Shown: piece by piece, positions 6,774 through 13,269 of the stretch | How positions within the stretch are numbered: the first letter of the stretch is position 1 | Layout of the letters: each line of letters begins with the position of its first letter | From: a virus | Strand: one strand, 5' to 3' | IMG/VR virus record: IMGVR_UViG_3300027734_000178 | Span: 1-35,464 of that record | DNA: 35,464 nucleotides | Position numbers and translations under genes: made by a program | The notes under the pieces: model-generated | Databases searched by the model: none | What the model saw: the letters and a program-made list of their open reading frames with translations, nothing else | What the model was told of the DNA's origin: nothing

Positions 6774-6874
6774 TATTCCCCTGCTTTCGTTTGGTTGGTG
6801 TTGGTGGTTGGGTCCTCTGCAGCAGACTCGAGCATCTCTTTGTAGATGTCGCTGATGGTTTTCTCAGGCGGTTT
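6773..6874 (-). CDS. Small 33-aa protein
   Basis: A short open frame from a GTG at 6874, beginning VKPPEKTISDIYKEML and ending in a Thr/Asn-rich tail. It fills the gap between the exonuclease stop (11-base overlap) and the SSB-like start (TAATG overlap). GAAGGG lies upstream at a slightly long spacing. The tight overlaps at both ends are the main support. The N-terminal half could be one amphipathic helix. No function is known. Confidence 0.45.
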   Translation of the reverse strand, partial: KPPEKTISDIYKEMLESAAEDPTTNTNQTKAGE

Positions 6875-7598
6875 CACCTGGGCACCCTTCAACGAGAGAC
6901 TTGCTGAAAGGCTTGAAGTACGGACACCAACTGCAAAGACGGTCGGCCTCTGCTGGTATCTGACTCCAAATCTCTGGATTAGACTCGACATCGGCTGCGG
7001 CAAGCAACGCGTGAATCGAGTCGAGTCGAGCCAGCGCGTCAAGCGCCACTTGCTCGTCGTAGTCGTGCATGACCAAGACCATGTCTGTGAGTGAGCCCGA
7101 TGTTGGAAGGTAGCAGAGTGCAACCTTTTTGACATCAGCGCCCTGCTGAGCCAGGCCGTATGCGTAGAGTTGGACTTGAACAATTTGTTGTTGGTCTGCA
7201 CCAAACTTCTTATAGTTGGCCAGCTTAGTTGCGCCCGTCGTTTTCCAATCGAGCACCACACCGTTCTTGACGTCGTAGAGGTCCACTGTTCCTGCGAGGT
7301 TGCCGCGGATTTGGACTCGCTGCTCAATGAGGAACCCGTCTCGCTTGCCGAATACTTCAGCGAGGTAAGCGTGGATTGCTGTACCGACTTGAGCTGCCCA
7401 GGAACCGCCCTGCATCTCGTTTGGCTTTTCCCAGTCGAGGAGCTTGTACGCGAGACGACGAGTGCACTTGTGCCCGACCTCGCTTGGGCCGATAGCGACC
7501 TGGCCGCTCCTTGGGCTCCAGACTCCTGCTTGGACGACAACGTCGCGGACGGCGTTAGCATACTCTTCTTGGTCGCTGAATAGCTTGGCGTAGGTCAT
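6864..7598 (-). CDS. Cas4/RecB-like PD-(D/E)XK exonuclease
   Basis: A 244-aa nuclease of the Cas4/RecB class. Visible motifs are GPSEVGHKC (38-45), His76 in the VGTAIH helix, Asp106 in GTVDLYD, the catalytic DWK (117-119) and the QVQLYAYGL helix (141-149). Cys45 with Cys222, Cys225 and Cys239 gives the four ligands of the iron-sulfur cluster typical of Cas4 and AddB. It probably resects DNA ends for recombination or replication. It starts by ATGA overlap with the 32-aa acidic gene. Neighbours (YqaJ-associated-type protein, SSB-like, resolvase-like) form a recombination set. Confidence 0.88.
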   Translation of the reverse strand: MTYAKLFSDQEEYANAVRDVVVQAGVWSPRSGQVAIGPSEVGHKCTRRLAYKLLDWEKPNEMQGGSWAAQVGTAIHAYLAEVFGKRDGFLIEQRVQIRGNLAGTVDLYDVKNGVVLDWKTTGATKLANYKKFGADQQQIVQVQLYAYGLAQQGADVKKVALCYLPTSGSLTDMVLVMHDYDEQVALDALARLDSIHALLAAADVESNPEIWSQIPAEADRLCSWCPYFKPFSKSLVEGCPGETA

Positions 7599-7693
7599 TC
7601 GTCATCGTCCTCGTCCTCGTAAACCACGTGGTCGGGAACATTCGGCTGCCGCCCCCAGTCGGGTGCTGGCACTATCGGGTCAACGAAGCTCAT
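7595..7693 (-). CDS. Small acidic 32-aa protein
   Basis: A short frame beginning MSFVDPIVPAPDWG and ending YEDEDDDE. It overlaps the upstream gene by 14 bases and the exonuclease start as ATGA, which makes translational coupling likely. GGTGGA lies upstream of the ATG. The acidic end resembles that of the 70-aa protein at 361-573. Function unknown. Confidence 0.5.
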   Translation of the reverse strand: MSFVDPIVPAPDWGRQPNVPDHVVYEDEDDDE

Positions 7694-7997
7694 CGGTGTC
7701 CACCAAGGTGAAGCGACGAGAGACGCTGTCTGACGACAAGAAAGCCAAAATCTTTGGGTCTAGCACTTCGCGAGCCTTTTTCATGTCCAGGCGAGTGCTG
7801 GTCACTTTGGTCCAACGCACGACAGCGGAGCCGTCAATCAGGCCAATCTCGTTATCACCGAGCGCGTCCTGAATCTTCTCTTTCGCGGTCTGCGCCTTCT
7901 CCTCTAGCTGTTTGATTTCAGCCTGAGTCTTTTTGTACAGCTCGAGCCAGCCTGCCATATCGATAGGCAACTCGACGCTGCTGCGTTGTTCTTCCAT
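7680..7997 (-). CDS. YqaJ-associated-type recombination accessory protein
   Basis: A 105-aa protein beginning at an ATG with GGGGGACAA directly upstream. Residues about 15-50 form a charged coiled coil (ELYKKTQAEIKQLEEKAQTA), followed by IGLIDGSAVVRWTKVTSTRLD and a closing SSDSVSRRFTLVD. This coiled-coil plus beta-hairpin layout is the same as the C-terminal extension of many YqaJ-type phage recombination exonucleases; here it is a separate protein next to a Cas4-like exonuclease. A role in loading or positioning the nuclease is inferred. The family call is by eye. Confidence 0.6.
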   Translation of the reverse strand: MEEQRSSVELPIDMAGWLELYKKTQAEIKQLEEKAQTAKEKIQDALGDNEIGLIDGSAVVRWTKVTSTRLDMKKAREVLDPKILAFLSSDSVSRRFTLVDTDELR

Positions 7998-8005
7998 TTG
8001 TCCCC

Positions 8006-8419
8006 CTAGTACCAGTTCTTTCGTTGAAAATGCTGCCAAGCCTTGCACGGCCCGCCTGAGCCGTACTTGCGCCCGATGTAAGCGAGCGCCGCCACTGTCT
8101 GTGGCACTGCCTCGGTCGAGTGCTTCATTCCGAGATTTCGGTAGGTGCTTCTTAGAAGCTGGCCCACCCCCGCTGCCGAGCTAGTCGGATTTTGGGCCTT
8201 CGGATTCCAAGCGCTCTCCTTGCCCATCAGCTGGGTGAAGCACTTGTACTGCTGTGGAGTGAGCAACGCCCGAGCCACGTCCCTCGCGTCCGCTTGCATG
8301 AGGCTCTGTTGAGCAGTTACAAGTGGCTGTGCTGGTTTTGCCTGGATTGCGTCTAACGCGATTGCTAACGATACTGCCACGACGGCGTATCGTACGAGAA
8401 ACTTTGTTGCTGGGCGCAT
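8006..8419 (-). CDS. Secreted lytic transglycosylase-like protein
   Basis: A 137-aa protein with an N-terminal signal or membrane anchor (basic MRPATKFLVR, hydrophobic core 11-24, possible cleavage near AKPA). The rest matches the SLT lysozyme-like fold: catalytic Glu68 in GKESAWNPKAQNP, then SSAAGVGQL, the usual Glu-to-GxxQ spacing. It would cut peptidoglycan glycan strands outside the membrane. It sits in the replication arm, far from the CHAP endolysin at 13650. It could help entry, remodel the wall early, or support lysis. GAAGGGAGC upstream of the ATG supports this start. Confidence 0.8.
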   Translation of the reverse strand: MRPATKFLVRYAVVAVSLAIALDAIQAKPAQPLVTAQQSLMQADARDVARALLTPQQYKCFTQLMGKESAWNPKAQNPTSSAAGVGQLLRSTYRNLGMKHSTEAVPQTVAALAYIGRKYGSGGPCKAWQHFQRKNWY

Positions 8420-8439
8420 TTGCGCTCCCTTCGTGCAAG

Positions 8440-8868
8440 CTACAACTTTGGTTTGTCATAACCCGCCGCTTTCAATAGTTCGAGGAATACCGACAGAGGC
8501 ACAATGGCTGGCCAGTCGGCGATGTGAGACTCTCCTTGGCCATCAAGACGGAGCACTGCCACTGGCAGTTTTCCCTCTTCATAGCGCTCGCGGAGCTGTT
8601 TCATGGCTGTCGCGACATGGATGCCGCGCCGAGCTTTCACTTCGATGTCCACCCCTGGAACACCTGTAACATCTGAGCCTTGACGGCCCGAACCAGCGGA
8701 CAGCGCATATGGCCAGCCGTTAGCGGCGAAGTATTTCGCCACGATGTCTTGCGATTTGAGTCCTCGCTGGACTCGGGAATGGCTCACCCACGACTCCGCT
8801 GGGCCGCTATATGCCCGACGGAAGCGGAGTTGAGGGTGAGTTCCCCCGAAAAGGATTTGATTGGACAC
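8440..8868 (-). CDS. PD-(D/E)XK nuclease, resolvase-like
   Basis: A 142-aa small nuclease. The core runs GLKSQDIVAKYFAANGW (helix), then GSDVTGVPGVDIEVKAR with the Asp and ExK of a PD-(D/E)XK site, then a helix and PVAVLRLDG. This resembles the stand-alone resolvase/HJR-like nucleases of actinophages. It may resolve branched DNA before packaging. The GTG at 8868 is taken as the start but has no clear ribosome site; an internal GTG at about 8787 with CGGAG upstream would remove the first 27 residues while keeping the core. Confidence 0.72.
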   Translation of the reverse strand: MSNQILFGGTHPQLRFRRAYSGPAESWVSHSRVQRGLKSQDIVAKYFAANGWPYALSAGSGRQGSDVTGVPGVDIEVKARRGIHVATAMKQLRERYEEGKLPVAVLRLDGQGESHIADWPAIVPLSVFLELLKAAGYDKPKL

Positions 8869-8877
8869 AGGCAGGTA

Positions 8878-9156
8878 TCAGACTGCTTGTTTCTTGTGAT
8901 TGGCATTGAGAGCCTTTCTGAGTTCCAAATCCATGACGGCTGGCGAGTGGTAATACCCCACTGTCACGCCTTCGTCGGATTTGACGGCCAGCGCCCATAC
9001 GCTAGCGGGTAGGACGACCGTGTACCAGTCGCCGTGCCTGTTGCTCCCCTCGAATGATGCTCGAGTTGGCAAAGGGTCTTGCTGTAGAACTGCGTCAAGC
9101 TGCTTGGACCAGTTGGAGTTGGTCTCGACTCTTAGAGCTGATTTGAACTTGTACAT
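8878..9156 (-). CDS. Protein of unknown function (92 aa)
   Basis: Starts at an ATG with GGGGGAAGGA upstream. The sequence begins MYKFKSALRVETNSNW and has a predicted alpha/beta layout: a helix (NWSKQLDAVL), a strand DWYTVVLPASVWAL, then VTVGYYHSPAVMDLEL and a basic end. No catalytic motif stands out. It follows purB by about 50 bases and precedes the resolvase-like gene, so it is expressed with the recombination set. An upstream in-frame ATG at 9210 is rejected because it overlaps purB and lacks a ribosome site. Confidence 0.6.
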   Translation of the reverse strand: MYKFKSALRVETNSNWSKQLDAVLQQDPLPTRASFEGSNRHGDWYTVVLPASVWALAVKSDEGVTVGYYHSPAVMDLELRKALNANHKKQAV

Positions 9157-9206
9157 GTGGGTCCTTCCCCCGTTGTGGGAACTAGTGTAGCACGAAAGTC
9201 GAAAAG

Positions 9207-10445
9207 TCACAGAGACGACACGCCGTTCATCATTGACGCCTCTTGCATAGCCAGGCGCAGCATTGACAAGCTGTCCCAGGTGTGCTCATTGTCGGGCTCG
9301 GGGCAGCGCTTGCGCACGCCATACTTGGCGGCTTGGTAAGCCTCGTTGCGTGTCATGCCTTCATTGATGAACTCGTTGAGCATGGTGGTGCTGCCTTCAG
9401 TGGCGATATTGTAGCGCATTTGAGCGGCGTTCACGCGAAGGTTCTTGACCAGGTCGGCTGTAGTCTTCAGGACGTGCTCGGTGATAGCGCAAAGGTCGGG
9501 CACTGCGATGCGCTCGACAGATGAATGGCTGATGTCGCGTTCGTGCCATAGGGCGATTCCCTCGGTGATTGGCATGACATAGGCCCTGGTCATCTTGGCA
9601 AGGCCGCAAATCTTTTCGGACGCGATTGGGTTCTCCTTGTGCGGCATAGAGGACGAGCCCTCTTGTCCAGGGCTGCGACCCTCGAACAGCTCGCGCACCT
9701 CGGTTCGCATGCCGTGGCGCACTTCGAGTGCAAAAGCCTCACAGATTGATGCGAGATTCGCCAGGCTGTAGGCCCAGGCCCCGAGAGAATCTCGCATCAA
9801 CACCTGAGTGGCGCTGTTTGGTGCATTGAGGCCAAGGTCTTTGGCAACGTCCAGCTCTACAGCGCGGGGCACATGGGCGTTGTTACCCAGTGGCCCCGAG
9901 ATGTGGGCAGTCTGAACTTCATTTGCAGAGTGAGCGAAGCGGTCTAGGCTTCTGTCCAAGGCAAATGCGATGTCGGCGACCCTGTAACCCCAGGTCGTCG
10001 GCTCTGCAGCCTGGCCGTGAGTGCGCCCGATTTTCCGCTGGTCTTTGTGTTGAAAGGCGTGGGCAATGAGAGCCTCGAGCAGGTCGTAACCCGCCCGACT
10101 GATGAGCCAGTTGGCTTCGGCCAGCAAAAGAGCCTGAGCGGTCTCCACCACGTCAGAGCTGGTTAGCCCGTAGTGCAGGTACCTGTGCAGGTCTTTGTTG
10201 TCCGTACTTTGACGCCAGGCTTCAAGAAAGGCCATGACGTCGTGCTTGAGCGTTAGCTCTTGGTGTGCTACTTGGTCGGGGGTTGGTAGCAGGACAAGCT
10301 CGAGGGCCCGCCAAAGGTCGCGGTCGAGTATCCCGCGCCGTCCTTGGGCCTTCATGACCTCGAGCTCTACTTGCCCCCAGGTCGCTATCTTGTTCTCGTC
10401 TGACCAAACCGCCGCCATTTCGGGCGTAGTGTATCGGTTTATCAT
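9207..10445 (-). CDS. purB: Adenylosuccinate lyase (fumarase/aspartase superfamily)
   Basis: A 412-aa PurB homologue that eliminates fumarate from adenylosuccinate and SAICAR. In aminoadenine phages PurB also converts the PurZ product into 2-amino-dAMP. Visible: the first conserved segment GLTSSDVVETAQ (93-104), GRTHGQAAEPTTWGY with the catalytic-type His143, and the signature SSSMPHKENP (264-273) with the mobile-loop Ser and Lys. It is slightly shorter than many cellular enzymes. The ATG at 10445 has no ribosome site and the -10 box ends only six bases upstream, so the mRNA is probably leaderless. It is the first gene of the leftward arm, opposite the small-gene operon. Confidence 0.92.
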   Translation of the reverse strand: MINRYTTPEMAAVWSDENKIATWGQVELEVMKAQGRRGILDRDLWRALELVLLPTPDQVAHQELTLKHDVMAFLEAWRQSTDNKDLHRYLHYGLTSSDVVETAQALLLAEANWLISRAGYDLLEALIAHAFQHKDQRKIGRTHGQAAEPTTWGYRVADIAFALDRSLDRFAHSANEVQTAHISGPLGNNAHVPRAVELDVAKDLGLNAPNSATQVLMRDSLGAWAYSLANLASICEAFALEVRHGMRTEVRELFEGRSPGQEGSSSMPHKENPIASEKICGLAKMTRAYVMPITEGIALWHERDISHSSVERIAVPDLCAITEHVLKTTADLVKNLRVNAAQMRYNIATEGSTTMLNEFINEGMTRNEAYQAAKYGVRKRCPEPDNEHTWDSLSMLRLAMQEASMMNGVSSL

Positions 10446-10451
10446 TGGAGC

Positions 10452-10480
10452 AGGGTAGCACAGCCCACTGACAGCGTCAA
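10452..10480 (-). promoter_or_regulatory. Leftward promoter of purB
   Basis: Minus strand: TTGACG (10480-10475), 17-base spacer, TACCCT (10457-10452). The expected start of transcription falls at or next to the purB ATG, which predicts a leaderless message, a common form in actinobacteria. Confidence 0.6.
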
Positions 10481-10509
10481 CACAGGCGCCTCGAGGCGGG
10501 CGTGTCGAA

Positions 10510-10525
10510 TGTGATGAATCTCACA
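10510..10525. promoter_or_regulatory. CRP/GlxR-like box between divergent promoters
   Basis: TGTGA-N6-TCACA, a perfect match to the CRP/GlxR consensus half-sites. Its centre lies about 72-75 bases from both predicted transcription starts (about 10445 leftward and 10593 rightward), a spacing usable by class I activators. A second copy precedes the next promoter. Confidence 0.6.
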
Positions 10526-10556
10526 CGACTCGCGGGTGCTCTAAGATTGCTCTGTA

Positions 10557-10586
10557 TTGACAGCGTATTTACCGCCGTGCTACGAT
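10557..10586 (+). promoter_or_regulatory. Rightward promoter 1
   Basis: TTGACA (10557-10562), 18-base spacer, TACGAT (10581-10586). The block TATTGACAGCGTATTTAC is identical to that of the promoter at 12026. A small hairpin (10600-10612) and an AAGGCACAAAATG leader follow. Confidence 0.75.
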
Positions 10587-10631
10587 ACTCCCATAAACAG
10601 CTCCTAGAGAGCCCCAACTGAAAGGCACAAA

Positions 10632-11126
10632 ATGAAGCGCACAGAACTCGTAATCGGAGCAGAACTCGCATACCAGCGTCGCACATCAGCGGCAGACTCA
10701 ACATACGGAATCGAAAAGGCTGTGGTCCTTGCAGTCGAGCCACACGAAAAGGGCTACCGCGGTCGCGAAGCTCGTCCAGTGTCTAGCGGTAACGGCGTTT
10801 TGGTTTCAATCTCAACCCGTTTTCTTGGTCGTCCTGACGTACGCACTGAGGTTGTACAGCTCAGCACACTCGTTGGCGATTTCGCAGCTGAAATGGCACG
10901 TCGTGAAGCAGCAGAAGCTGCAGACAGAACTCGCCGCGAGCAGTGGGAAGCACAGAAAAACGCACACCATGCAGAGTTCGACCCAGCACTCAGAGCTATG
11001 ATGACACAAATCGAAAGCACCACAGGCAAGTACGTCAGCGACTACACAGAGCTTCGCAAGCTTCCACTCGAAGTTGTACAGGCAATCACTGCAGCACTCG
11101 CAGCTCAGAATGCGAAGGTCGCATAA
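10632..11126 (+). CDS. First gene of rightward arm, unknown function
   Basis: A 164-aa protein with GAAAGG upstream of its ATG. The N-terminal half (1-85) looks like a small beta-rich fold (ELAYQRRTSAADS, KAVVLAVEPH, GNGVLVSISTRFLG). A long charged helix (about 80-115, EMARREAAEAADRTRREQW) and a C-terminal helical part follow. No family is recognised. It is driven by promoter 1 and is the most promoter-proximal rightward gene, so abundant early expression is likely. A nucleic-acid or host-protein binder is possible but unproven. Confidence 0.7.
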   Translation: MKRTELVIGAELAYQRRTSAADSTYGIEKAVVLAVEPHEKGYRGREARPVSSGNGVLVSISTRFLGRPDVRTEVVQLSTLVGDFAAEMARREAAEAADRTRREQWEAQKNAHHAEFDPALRAMMTQIESTTGKYVSDYTELRKLPLEVVQAITAALAAQNAKVA

Positions 11127-11431
11127 TGATGGCGTCAGACGCAATCCAGTACGCAGTGCAGCGCACAGTGAGCGAGTTCAGCTCGAACACAAGCGACAAC
11201 GGCGACGGCCACTACTACATTTGGAATGACAAGCACGTCGGCACTTTCAGAGCTAACGGCACCTCGTACTTGCGCCAGGGCGTCATCGTTTACCTTGATG
11301 ACGAGACCGTCGTGATTCGCGCAGTGGTCGACAACGGATTGAATGCGGGCGAAGTTCGCCTGACAGGCTTTGCGACTCGCAGCATTGAGCTAATCGCAGG
11401 AGCAATCGAGACAGCATTGGAGTTCATCTAA
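11126..11431 (+). CDS. Unknown 101-aa protein
   Basis: Starts by TAATG overlap with the previous stop (double ATG, MMASDAIQYAV). Predicted alpha/beta: a helix, then strands YYIWNDKHVGTF, GVIVYLDDETVVIRAVV and VRLTGF, then a C-terminal helix (IELIAGAIETAL). Its ordered strand content and coupling to its neighbours support a real gene. Function unknown. Confidence 0.65.
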   Translation: MMASDAIQYAVQRTVSEFSSNTSDNGDGHYYIWNDKHVGTFRANGTSYLRQGVIVYLDDETVVIRAVVDNGLNAGEVRLTGFATRSIELIAGAIETALEFI

Positions 11432-11577
11432 TGAATCTAGAGCTGACGGAAGAGGAGTTCGAGCTGGTCCTGGCGGGGCTGGGTTCGATGACACACGACA
11501 TTCGATTCAGCGCTAACCGCCAGTGGGACGCGCAACAGCTAGGCAAGAAACTCCACCAACTAACGGAAGGCAAGTAA
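11431..11577 (+). CDS. Small 48-aa helical protein
   Basis: TAATG overlap with the previous gene. The sequence begins MNLELTEEEFELVLAGL, an amphipathic helix, with a second helix near QWDAQQLGKKLHQL. Probably a two-helix protein. No function recognised. Confidence 0.55.
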   Translation: MNLELTEEEFELVLAGLGSMTHDIRFSANRQWDAQQLGKKLHQLTEGK

Positions 11578-11578
11578 A

Positions 11579-11758
11579 ATGGGAGCAGTCAAAGAGATAT
11601 TCACAGAAATGCAAGACGAGATGTTCAACGTGGCCGAGTCGCTAAATACGGCGGCCGAGGACGGAGACCCTGACTTGATTTTCAGCACCCTGGTCGAGTG
11701 CACCGCAAAGCTGGCGGTGGTGACCCGCCGCTACCACAGCTTGTATGAGCCATCATGA
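11579..11758 (+). CDS. Small 59-aa helical protein
   Basis: Begins two bases after the previous stop, with GGAAGG upstream. Acidic and helical throughout (MGAVKEIFTEMQDEMF, DLIFSTLVECTAKLAVV). Ends by ATGA overlap with the next gene. Function unknown. Confidence 0.55.
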   Translation: MGAVKEIFTEMQDEMFNVAESLNTAAEDGDPDLIFSTLVECTAKLAVVTRRYHSLYEPS

Positions 11759-11868
11759 GCTGCGAGAGTCACGAATGGGTGGCCGCCGAACTCGGCGGCG
11801 TCACCTTCTACAGCTGCATCAAGTGCGAAAAGACCATCTACAAGGAGAAGGGCTGGGCCACGATATGA
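11755..11868 (+). CDS. Small zinc-knuckle protein (37 aa)
   Basis: ATGA overlap at both ends. Contains an N-terminal Cys/His (SCESHEW) and a CIKCEK knuckle, which together could bind one zinc ion. Basic C-terminus. Function unknown; very small zinc proteins in phage early regions often bind host proteins or nucleic acid. Confidence 0.5.
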   Translation: MSCESHEWVAAELGGVTFYSCIKCEKTIYKEKGWATI

Positions 11869-11987
11869 GCGAGCCTAGACTCGAGGACGACGTGGCTGCG
11901 GGCTTAGATGAGCGTTGCGAGGACTGCGGCGAACGCGCTTGCGTCTGTTCGGACTTCGACACGCTTGAAGAGAAATACGCGGATTAG
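11865..11987 (+). CDS. Small acidic Cys-rich protein (40 aa)
   Basis: ATGA overlap with the previous gene. An acidic protein with RCEDCGERACVCSDF, four Cys in CxxC...CxC order, consistent with a zinc site. It is the last gene before promoter 2. Function unknown. Confidence 0.5.
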   Translation: MSEPRLEDDVAAGLDERCEDCGERACVCSDFDTLEEKYAD

Positions 11988-12003
11988 TGTGACAAATCTC
12001 ACA
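11988..12003. promoter_or_regulatory. Second CRP/GlxR-like box
   Basis: TGTGA-N6-TCACA again, followed by the same CGAC extension as the copy at 10510. It ends 22 bases before the -35 of promoter 2, against 31 in the first copy. The difference is close to one helix turn, so both boxes face the polymerase similarly. Confidence 0.6.
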
Positions 12004-12025
12004 CGACACGCATATTGGTCCCGTA

Positions 12026-12055
12026 TTGACAGCGTATTTACAGAGATGGTATACT
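12026..12055 (+). promoter_or_regulatory. Rightward promoter 2
   Basis: TTGACA (12026-12031), 18-base spacer, TATACT (12050-12055). It shares TATTGACAGCGTATTTAC with promoter 1. A short hairpin (12069-12083) precedes the GGAAGG ribosome site of the gene at 12099. Confidence 0.8.
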
Positions 12056-12098
12056 TATTTCATAAGGACGGGGAAGCTCCCCGAAGGGAAGGTACAAA

Positions 12099-12389
12099 AT
12101 GACACACAAGTTCCAGGTCAAGAAGACAGAGCTCGGATACACAACATGCTGCGGCACTGAGATAGTCAAGCTTACAAAAGCACAAGACCCTGAGATGTAT
12201 GGTTCAGTCAACTGGTACTACCAGAATCAGAATGAAGACATCGACTGCACCGCTTTTTACACATTCACAGATTTGAAGAACTATTTGATGAAGGAGCACG
12301 ACCGCAAGTTCGGCACAATGCAGTACACAGAGAAGGTCCTTGCAGAATCAGCTGCAATCCTCGCAAAGTACGGAAAGGTGAGTGCATAA
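12099..12389 (+). CDS. Unknown 96-aa protein
   Basis: First gene after promoter 2, with a strong GGAAGG site. Features include CCGTEIVKL near residue 18, aromatic WYYQNQNEDIDCTAFY in the middle and a C-terminal helix (KVLAESAAILAKYG). It may be a small alpha/beta fold. No family is recognised. It overlaps the next gene as TAATG. Confidence 0.65.
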   Translation: MTHKFQVKKTELGYTTCCGTEIVKLTKAQDPEMYGSVNWYYQNQNEDIDCTAFYTFTDLKNYLMKEHDRKFGTMQYTEKVLAESAAILAKYGKVSA

Positions 12390-12571
12390 TGACAATCAAG
12401 CTAAAGAAGCTCGAGTTCGGCGGATACCGCACAGCAGACGATAAGTACCGCGTTTTCAATTACATGGGCGTTTGGACAGTCGTTGAAGATTTTGATGGCG
12501 AAGAGACAATGACAGACTTCATGACACTTGCGGAGTGCCGCGAGTTCATCGCAGAGAAGGTGGCAGCATAA
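12389..12571 (+). CDS. Unknown 60-aa protein
   Basis: Small beta-rich protein (KKLEFGGYRTADDKYRV, GVWTVVEDFDG) ending in a helix (TLAECREFIAEKV). TAATG overlaps at both ends. The strand-strand-strand-helix order recalls the neighbouring 82-aa and 55-aa proteins, so the three may be divergent paralogues. Function unknown. Confidence 0.6.
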   Translation: MTIKLKKLEFGGYRTADDKYRVFNYMGVWTVVEDFDGEETMTDFMTLAECREFIAEKVAA

Positions 12572-12819
12572 TGGCGCGCTACTCAGTCCCGTCCCTTTTC
12601 TACTGGGACCACCGCGGCCGTGAATGCGGCGCCAGCGGTGTTGTTATAAAGCGCGGTAAGTACGTCACCACTGTCGAGCTTGACAGTGAGGCTTACACCG
12701 ACCTCTTTTCAGACGCCGAGTGCTACGCTGCTTTTGTTGGCACAGACGACTACGCAGAGAACGCGTCGGTTGTTGATAGCGCCGTGCGCACCGTGGCTCG
12801 ATTGAGAAAGGCAGCATAA
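12571..12819 (+). CDS. Unknown 82-aa protein
   Basis: Starts at the ATG that overlaps the previous stop; an upstream ATG at 12535 lies inside the previous gene. Strands FYWDHRGRECGAS, VVIKRGKYVTTVEL, then helix SDAECYAAFVG and a basic C-terminal helix. Layout is similar to the 60-aa protein before it. Function unknown. Confidence 0.6.
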   Translation: MARYSVPSLFYWDHRGRECGASGVVIKRGKYVTTVELDSEAYTDLFSDAECYAAFVGTDDYAENASVVDSAVRTVARLRKAA

Positions 12820-12986
12820 TGCAAATCAATCAGACATCAAGAGGCGCGTGGCAGATAGCAGCCGCCGTCACTAACAAGCACGACACCTGGATTGAGTTTC
12901 GCACTTTCTATGGCGTTGACGAAAAAGAGGCGCTCGCTCGCTACTACAACACGATTTTCACAATGGGTTGGGACATGGCAGAATGA
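12819..12986 (+). CDS. Unknown 55-aa protein
   Basis: TAATG start overlap and ATGA stop overlap. Strands (AWQIAAAVTNKHDTWIEFRTF) are followed by a helix (EKEALARYYNTIF). Short but fully packed between neighbours. Function unknown. Confidence 0.55.
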   Translation: MQINQTSRGAWQIAAAVTNKHDTWIEFRTFYGVDEKEALARYYNTIFTMGWDMAE

Positions 12987-13123
12987 CGATTCGCGAGAAT
13001 GAGAACAAGGATTTGAAGCGCTTGATGGACTGGCACCTTCAGCAAGCGAACAAGGGTAAAGAAATGCGCGAGTTCCACATTTGGGCTGCGACTTTGATTT
13101 CACTGATTAGGGAGATACGATGA
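12983..13123 (+). CDS. Small basic helical protein (46 aa)
   Basis: ATGA overlap with the previous gene and with the next. Charged helix (ENKDLKRLMDWHLQQANKGK) followed by a hydrophobic helix (IWAATLISLIREI). Possibly peripheral at the membrane. Function unknown. Confidence 0.5.
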   Translation: MTIRENENKDLKRLMDWHLQQANKGKEMREFHIWAATLISLIREIR

Positions 13124-13269
13124 AGCCCACAAAACGAGGCCGCCGTGTGCGTGCCATTCTAATACTGGCAGCGATAGTCGCTGTTTACTATGTCACTCTG
13201 AACGTGTGGTGGGTTGACGACCACTACTGCTGGGGCTCAATGACAGAGTGCTTTCTAGAGGGGAAATAA
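13120..13269 (+). CDS. Small single-pass membrane protein (49 aa)
   Basis: Basic N-terminus (MKPTKRGRRVR), then one hydrophobic segment (AILILAAIVAVYYVTL) and a short polar end with two Cys (HYCWGS, TECFLEG). The predicted topology is N-terminus inside. ATGA overlap at the start. It could act on the host envelope early in infection. Function unknown. Confidence 0.55.
   Translation: MKPTKRGRRVRAILILAAIVAVYYVTLNVWWVDDHYCWGSMTECFLEGK

Noticed and set aside
6773-7561. A 262-codon minus-strand frame over the exonuclease gene
   Set aside because: Its bulk is a low-complexity shadow (Ser/Thr/Arg-rich) of the exonuclease; only the last 33 codons are kept as a separate small gene.
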